NCBI GenBank assembly: GCA_012934845.2
Contig: WNNJ02000257.1
Location: forward strand, 62,001-126,000
Reading direction: 5' to 3'
Length of the DNA stretch: 64,000 nt
DNA from: Pomphorhynchus laevis
Taxonomy: Eukaryota > Acanthocephala > Palaeacanthocephala > Echinorhynchida > Pomphorhynchidae
Shown in pieces: positions 58,545 through 64,000 of the stretch. A program made the position numbers and the translations under genes. The notes under the pieces were generated by a model. The model was not told where the DNA came from, made no database searches, and saw nothing but the letters and a program-made list of their open reading frames with translations. Position 1 is the first letter of the stretch; each line of letters starts with the position of its first letter.

Positions 58545-61500
58545 TTCGTTTCACTCGCCGATCAAGCAAGTTAATCGTAAACAACACGTTAACATTGAAC
58601 GAGGAACGAAATTACTAATGACAAGAGGTCGGCCACGTAAAGCAGCTGTTGTTCCTTCTAAGCGAGATGATGACAGTGAGCGTTCAGTAAGACAACATAA
58701 AAGTCGGTCCAAAGACGAGCAAGGCTTGCAGGCCAATTCTGTTGATATATCCCAGAACATATCATCTACAGACGGAAGTAGTCACCGTAACATTAAATTT
58801 TCTAATTCACAATGTCTTGTTTGAACCACTGTGTGGATACCATGTTAACTACATGTCACTTTCCTTAATAAAGGTTTTATTTGTGGATTTTGCGCAGCTA
58901 TTTTACAGACAAACATTCTTGAACTTCAGCGACAAGTATGTTCGTTGCTATCTGATAACAGGCTACCATCGCCAAAGAGTTCCTATGCCTAGCTAGATTA
59001 AGTGTCACGTCATGTTGTCATGTTCCAAATCGTTTAACAAGCCAAACAAATGATACTGTTCGATATACTGTTTGCAACCAATCGATTTTTTGTGATTACA
59101 TTCCCGGAAGAGATCAAAATATGCCAATGAATATTGGCGAACAGACGGTATCGGTTAACAATGGTGGGCCTCTTGTAGTAAGACCGACCAGATATATGAT
59201 TGAAACGGCTATAAACAACGAGAAAACTCTGCCTACCCGGTCATCTGATAGATCGCAAACTCCAGCAATTCATATAAACCAACTATATCATAACACGTAA
59301 CCAGTTAAGGTCGATTGTATTAGTGCTTCTCACGAAAAGCATAATCGTACCCGTGTACTTTATACTGGTCGTTCAAACGGACCCCGTTCAAGTGTTGCTT
59401 GTGATAGAAAAAATGCGTTTTAATTGCTAACATTAAGGAGTCCGATGCAATAAAAAAATCAGGTCGGACTTGATGATGACTTAATCCATGTCCGATCTAT
59501 TCTAATGGCAATCTTAAATGGATCATCATCTTGTGAAGCTGTGAGAGATATGCGTCTCTGAGCTGTCTTCCGGCTAGGTCGTGCCCCTTCGTCCGCCCAC
59601 GATTGACCACGCCTCCTCAAAATTGTTTTTACATCATGTGAAATTGTGCAGCTCATACATCGTAATCCATTTCACCTGGAAGGTTCCGGCATCCGTATTC
59701 TTAGAGACCTAAACCCCGCTGATCGTAAACGTCTATCAATAGCAAAATTGGAACTAACTCAAAGACTGACACATGATGAAAACAACTTAACAATTCAGAA
59801 TTTTCAGGTAGTGCGGCGGCGCCTCCACATTCGTTGGCAAGGCCTATTGAACAAAGCAGATATTGCTTCTCAGCGTGCTTAACGCCTACAGAGTGTGTCT
59901 ACCAAAATTTCATAAGAATCTATATTGCCTTGTTCAAGTCGGAAACTCAAAAGAGTTCGTCATCTAAATATACAATAAATAAAGCTTCCTATCAAATTCT
60001 ATACTCTAATGTGCGTAGTGTGTTTAATAAAATTGATGAGATTGGATTACTGATTCACGACCATCAAACGATAATTGCAGCTTTTACGGAATCGTGGCTA
60101 AACCCTTCTATCTCCGATAATGAAATTTTGTTAAAAGGATATGTTGCGTGCCGCAGCGATAGAATAGCTAAACAGGGTGGTGGTATATTACTTTATATAC
60201 GCGACACAATAAAGTTCCGTGTCCTGGAAACTTTTAACGATTCCCTAACTTCAAAAGAACTTTTTGTGATCAGATTATACCGCCCATTCTCCTTGATACT
60301 TGTAGTCGCTTACCGCAGCCTTACTTCATGTACTGATAGCATCGTGCAACGTTTATATCAGCTATCGGACTCTAATAATCCAATACTGGTTGTTGGTGAC
60401 TTTAAGATGTCTACAATTGATTGGAATACATATAGTTGTAATTCGCCTTCTGACTTTGGTTCGATTGTGTTACTTCAAACAATCGATGATCTATACTTTA
60501 CTCAGCATGTCAATGGATTCACCAGAATATCTTCTACGTCTCGTTCTCTTCTTGATCTCGTTTTATCTGCTCCAGGACATATTGTCGCTAGCGTTAATCA
60601 CTTCAATCCAGTTGGTTGTTCTGATCATGTCACCTTATTAATATATCTTGGACTTAGTATCCCAATCAATAATGCATGTGTTAACAGATTCAACCCTTTA
60701 AATCCGATAACAACATAATAAAGGAGTTCCTTTCTACTGTTTCGTGACCTAATGCTTATATTGTGGGTATTGATCCCGCCTGGCTGTTTTTCAAAAACAC
60801 TTTATATTCAGTACTTACCCGCTTCGCCACAATTGTACGTCAAACTGACGTCGGCTTATCTCCTCGTTGATTTAATCGAAAACTCAAACAAGCACTGGCT
60901 TAGCAACGCAAGGCATTTTGTAATTATAAAGCACGTAACTCTAGTTTTGAGCAATACCGACGTACGAGCTTAAGCTTTGAAAAGAATTTATCCGAACGAT
61001 GTCGTCGTTACCCTGGCTCACTCTTCAAATAAATTTAACCAAGTAAACGTATAGCTAACACGCTCTCCTCTATTCTTGACAGCGTAGGTGATTTGGTATT
61101 GGATTCAAAGGAAATTGTGAATGTATTCGGCACACACTTCACATCGCTGAATTCGTCACTGAATGCTGCACCGCGAATAACTGACAGTTCGTTTGGTTTG
61201 GTAGCTAATACTACTTCTGACCTTGATAACTTAATTAGACCTGACTTAGTGGGCAGCGAGTTGTCCCGTCTGAAATGCACATTAAGTGCTGGTCCGGATC
61301 TATTGCCGTCAGGATATCTTCGCAACCTAGCTGACATCATATACCTACCTCTATATAATATCTTCTGTGCCACACTCGTGCTAGAAAAGATTCCCTCAGA
61401 CTGGAAGCACTCTCTTATCTGCACCATATTTAAAGAGGAGTCTCGTTCCGACATCGGTAACTACATATCGATTAGCCTCACATGTGTCTGCTGTCGCGTA

Positions 61501-62870
61501 CTGGAACGCTTACTTCTGCGAAAAGTCACCACTCACATAGAAACGAACCATATCCTCGCCCCTGAACAACATGGTTTTCGGAAAGGTCATTCAACGCTAA
61601 CGAATTTGTTGTTATCACACGATAGCTGGACCAGATATTATGATTCTGGCATTTCGGTTGACGCCATCTTCTTCGACTTTTCTAAGGCATTTGATACAGT
61701 CCTTCATTTTAATTTAATTCAAAAACTGCGCAATATCCACCTTGATGAGTGTTTAGTTCGCTGGATTATTCAATTTCTGTCTGACCGTCATTGCTTCGTT
61801 AGGGTAACGACGAATTATCTGATCGCTTCCCTACAAATATTGGAGTACCTCAGGAAACTATACTCAGTCCAGTTCTTTTCAGCATATACATTTACGACCT
61901 CATTCCTAAACTTAGATCTGAGTGTGTTCTCTATGCTGATGATTTAAAAATCTGGCGTCTCATATTTTTGAACCCAGATGTAGACATCTTGCAGTATGAT
62001 ATTAACACCATAAATGATTGGTCAATTTTGAACGGGTTAAAATTCAATTTGAAAAAGCATACCTACATTTGCATATCAAGACGTCCGGCCGAGTCAGCTC
62101 ATATTTACCATATAAACAGCAGTGTTATTCTTAGGACGAACTCACAAGAATTTAGGTGTTTATGTATGTTCTAACTTATCGACACGTTTACATACTGACA
62201 CTACATGTTCCAAAGTAAGAAGAGGCATCGGCCTGATTCGCCACGATCTTGTTCATATTGACATCTCATGCTTCAAAACAATCTCACAAGCACTTATTTT
62301 GAGCATCCTCCTATATGCTTCGCCGGCCTGTTACTCAATCACCTTACGAGAAAGCAATATTATGGAGTCTGTCTTCTGATTAGCAACTAAAATGGTAAAA
62401 CGGTTAGACATATGGAATATCAGGATCGGCTCTCGAGTTTGGGAATGATATCACTTCGATATCTGCGCAACAAGGCGGACCTGTGCCTAGCCTGGCAGAT
62501 TTTACACGACAATCGCCATGCACTCAGATCGCTAATGCATACGCGTGATATAACCTCACTTCGTGGTCATCAGTTAATGCCAAAAACACAACGATTACGC
62601 TACAAACGAACGTAACTATACTTCCAGCGAATCGTTAATACTTTGAACTACCTTACTGACTCAACAGTTGCATCCTTTAATCTGGCTTCTTTTAAACGAA
62701 ATCTGGAGGAAGATCCCTTCTTGAATACGAAGACCGAGTCAGAGGACATATGAACAATAGCAAGTACCCTCTACATTTACTTTTTCTGATTGTGAAGCAA
62801 CTTGTAATGAGCCTTGCTGCTCACTTTGTTGTCTATTGATAATTTATTTAAAGCTGAATTTAATAACCGT
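58545..62870 (+). mobile_element. nearly full-length CR1/Jockey-like LINE
   Basis: ORF1 begins MTRGRPRKAAVVPSKRDDD at 58618, has a Cys-rich patch (FICGFCAAILQ) and heptad-like ELQRQVCSLLSD, and ends with the conserved GIRILRDLNPADRKRLSIA and NFQVVRRRLHIRWQ (59646-59882). ORF2 has an endonuclease (59960-60700: NVRSVFNKIDEI, TESWLN, GGGILLYI, VVGDFKMSTIDW, SRSLLDLVLS, CSDHV) and RT (61093-62400: SAGPDLLPSGYL, DAIFFDFSKAFDTV, YADDLKIWR). The usual GDFN is GDFK. Frameshifts separate endonuclease and RT (60718-61090), RT near 61840, and the C-terminal part (62120-62420); ORF1 is broken several times. It sits in the SHOC2 intron after exon 12. Confidence 0.9.
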
Positions 62871-63027
62871 TTCCTTAATTACCCATAAATATTTTCGGGG
62901 ATTTTATTAATCGTCACATTCAAATATAGCAAGCGTACATGATGTTAATCACTTACAGAACCATTATCAAATCGTGACTTGACTTCGTTTCTTATACCAA
63001 TATAAGTAATATTATGCCAATATATTA

Positions 63028-64000
63028 ATATTATGGATTTAAATTATACAAAATTTTATATAATGATTATTTCTTATTTATAATTATTTATATTAATTTA
63101 GCATTATTTTTAATTTATAAATAATATAAAATACGTAGACTCAGTTAGGTGATCAAAATTATAAAAAATTATAGAATATAATTTCATTTTGCAACAAATA
63201 TAGAATATAATTTGTTTTATAATAAAATAAATTATTGAGAATAAATGTGAAATTTAGAAAAATTAGCTAAATATTAATTACTCTGTTAGCTTATCAAATT
63301 AGCACGGGTTATCATCCACAGTAAGGTTTATTTTTACATGTCACAATGTATAATGCATATTTATCATGCGTGTATATATTATATATTTATGAAATAAATA
63401 GACTGAATAATTTGATGTATTTATATTTTTTATTTACTAATTCAGTTATTGTCATATATAATTGTAAATTCGGTCATATATCAATTTATAAAAGTATAAA
63501 TTTTTTAAGAAAAATTAAAAAAAAATGAATTCCATTATATATTGTTACTTAAGTTAACGTAATTAAGGTACTGACCATTATATATTGTGAAATAAAAAAA
63601 TGAACAAAATAAATATGAAAAATAAATTAATTAATAATTAAATATAAAAAACAAATAGAATTATAATTATTTATTATTACGTAGTAATTTATATTTTATT
63701 TAGCATTATTTTTATTTATAAATAGTATAAAATATGTAGACTCTGTTAGCTTATCCAATTTACGGATCAATTGTTTAATCGAATTTATTGTATACCTATG
63801 CACCACGTCAGTAATCCTGATGAGAACATTGAAAGCGATGATAATGTCCATATGTTCATAAGTTTAAATTAAATATATTTTTAAATATATTTTCATGTGT
63901 TACAAACTTTGTACTTTCCACATTAGATTAATAATATTTGCAAAATTAAATTTTACATTATTTGATAAAATTTTGTAACAAAAAAGTTGATATTGTCTTT
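63028..64000 (-). repeat. right arm of the 973-bp inverted repeat, continues past the window
   Basis: Reverse complement of 4353-5325. The match is still perfect at base 64000, so the repeat extends to the right. If it continues at least 400 bp it will include a + strand copy of the SHOC2 exon that lies antisense at 3952-4121. Confidence 0.95.

Noticed and set aside
58742-58996. Separate 84-codon gene
   Set aside because: It is an out-of-frame shadow within ORF1 of the LINE at 58.5-62.9 kb.
1-64000. CRISPR array, operon structure, prokaryotic signals
   Set aside because: The sequence is clearly eukaryotic with spliced genes; no regular short repeats with unique spacers were seen.

Overview
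This is AT-rich nuclear DNA from an animal, almost certainly an invertebrate. The protein-coding genes are eukaryotic, split by GT-AG introns, and recognisable as metazoan housekeeping or signalling genes. The spaces between exons are packed with retroelements, small inverted-repeat transposons and low-complexity A/T sequence. Many introns are very short (about 40-56 bp), while others run to many kb and are filled with transposons. The CR1/Jockey-like LINEs, Ty3-type fossil, Penelope-like elements and tRNA-headed SINE would suit a flatworm or another spiralian, but the species cannot be fixed from the sequence.

Three host genes were recognised by reading exons in all frames. (1) METTL17/Rsm22, a mitochondrial-ribosome assembly methyltransferase-like protein, lies on the + strand from 1295 to at least 6358. 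It has nine exons, one of them a 21-bp microexon, and all join in phase. (2) SHOC2, the leucine-rich-repeat scaffold of the MRAS-PP1 phosphatase, lies on the + strand with twelve exons from 32481 to 58024. (3) A ubiquilin (UBQLN) piece lies on the - strand at about 28655-29211. Further unidentified - strand exons lie at 9621-9815, 10450-10670, 14521-14733 and 15285-15556.

The most striking feature is a 973-bp, nearly identical inverted repeat at the two ends of the window (4353-5325 and 63028-64000; paired coordinates always sum to 68353). It runs off the right edge. Just outside its left arm, inside a METTL17 intron and antisense to METTL17, sits the next SHOC2 exon (3952-4121, - strand). 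That exon continues in perfect phase from SHOC2 exon 12 at 58024. METTL17 reads correctly across the left arm, so the simplest model is that the SHOC2 3' end was copied in inverted orientation into the METTL17 intron. The resident SHOC2 exon should then lie at about 64232-64401, just past the window.

Layout: 1-6.4 kb METTL17 with the inverted-repeat left arm; 6.4-18 kb repeats, unidentified - strand exons, a Penelope-like fragment and LINE fragments, bracketed by inverted 0.75-0.8 kb repeats; 18-26.5 kb tandem and inverted repeats, including a perfect 156-bp-arm palindrome and a 1.77-kb foldback element; 26.7-28.6 kb a complete-looking pogo/Tigger element whose transposase carries an OTU-like C-terminal domain; 28.6-29.2 kb ubiquilin; 32.5-58 kb SHOC2, whose introns hold a three-copy SINE array, a LINE 3' end, a Ty3/gypsy fossil with a LINE inserted in it, and a Penelope-like element with its repeats; 58.5-62.9 kb a nearly full-length CR1-like LINE; 63.0-64 kb the right arm.

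All gene names rest on remembered family sequences and splice-phase logic, not on a database search.
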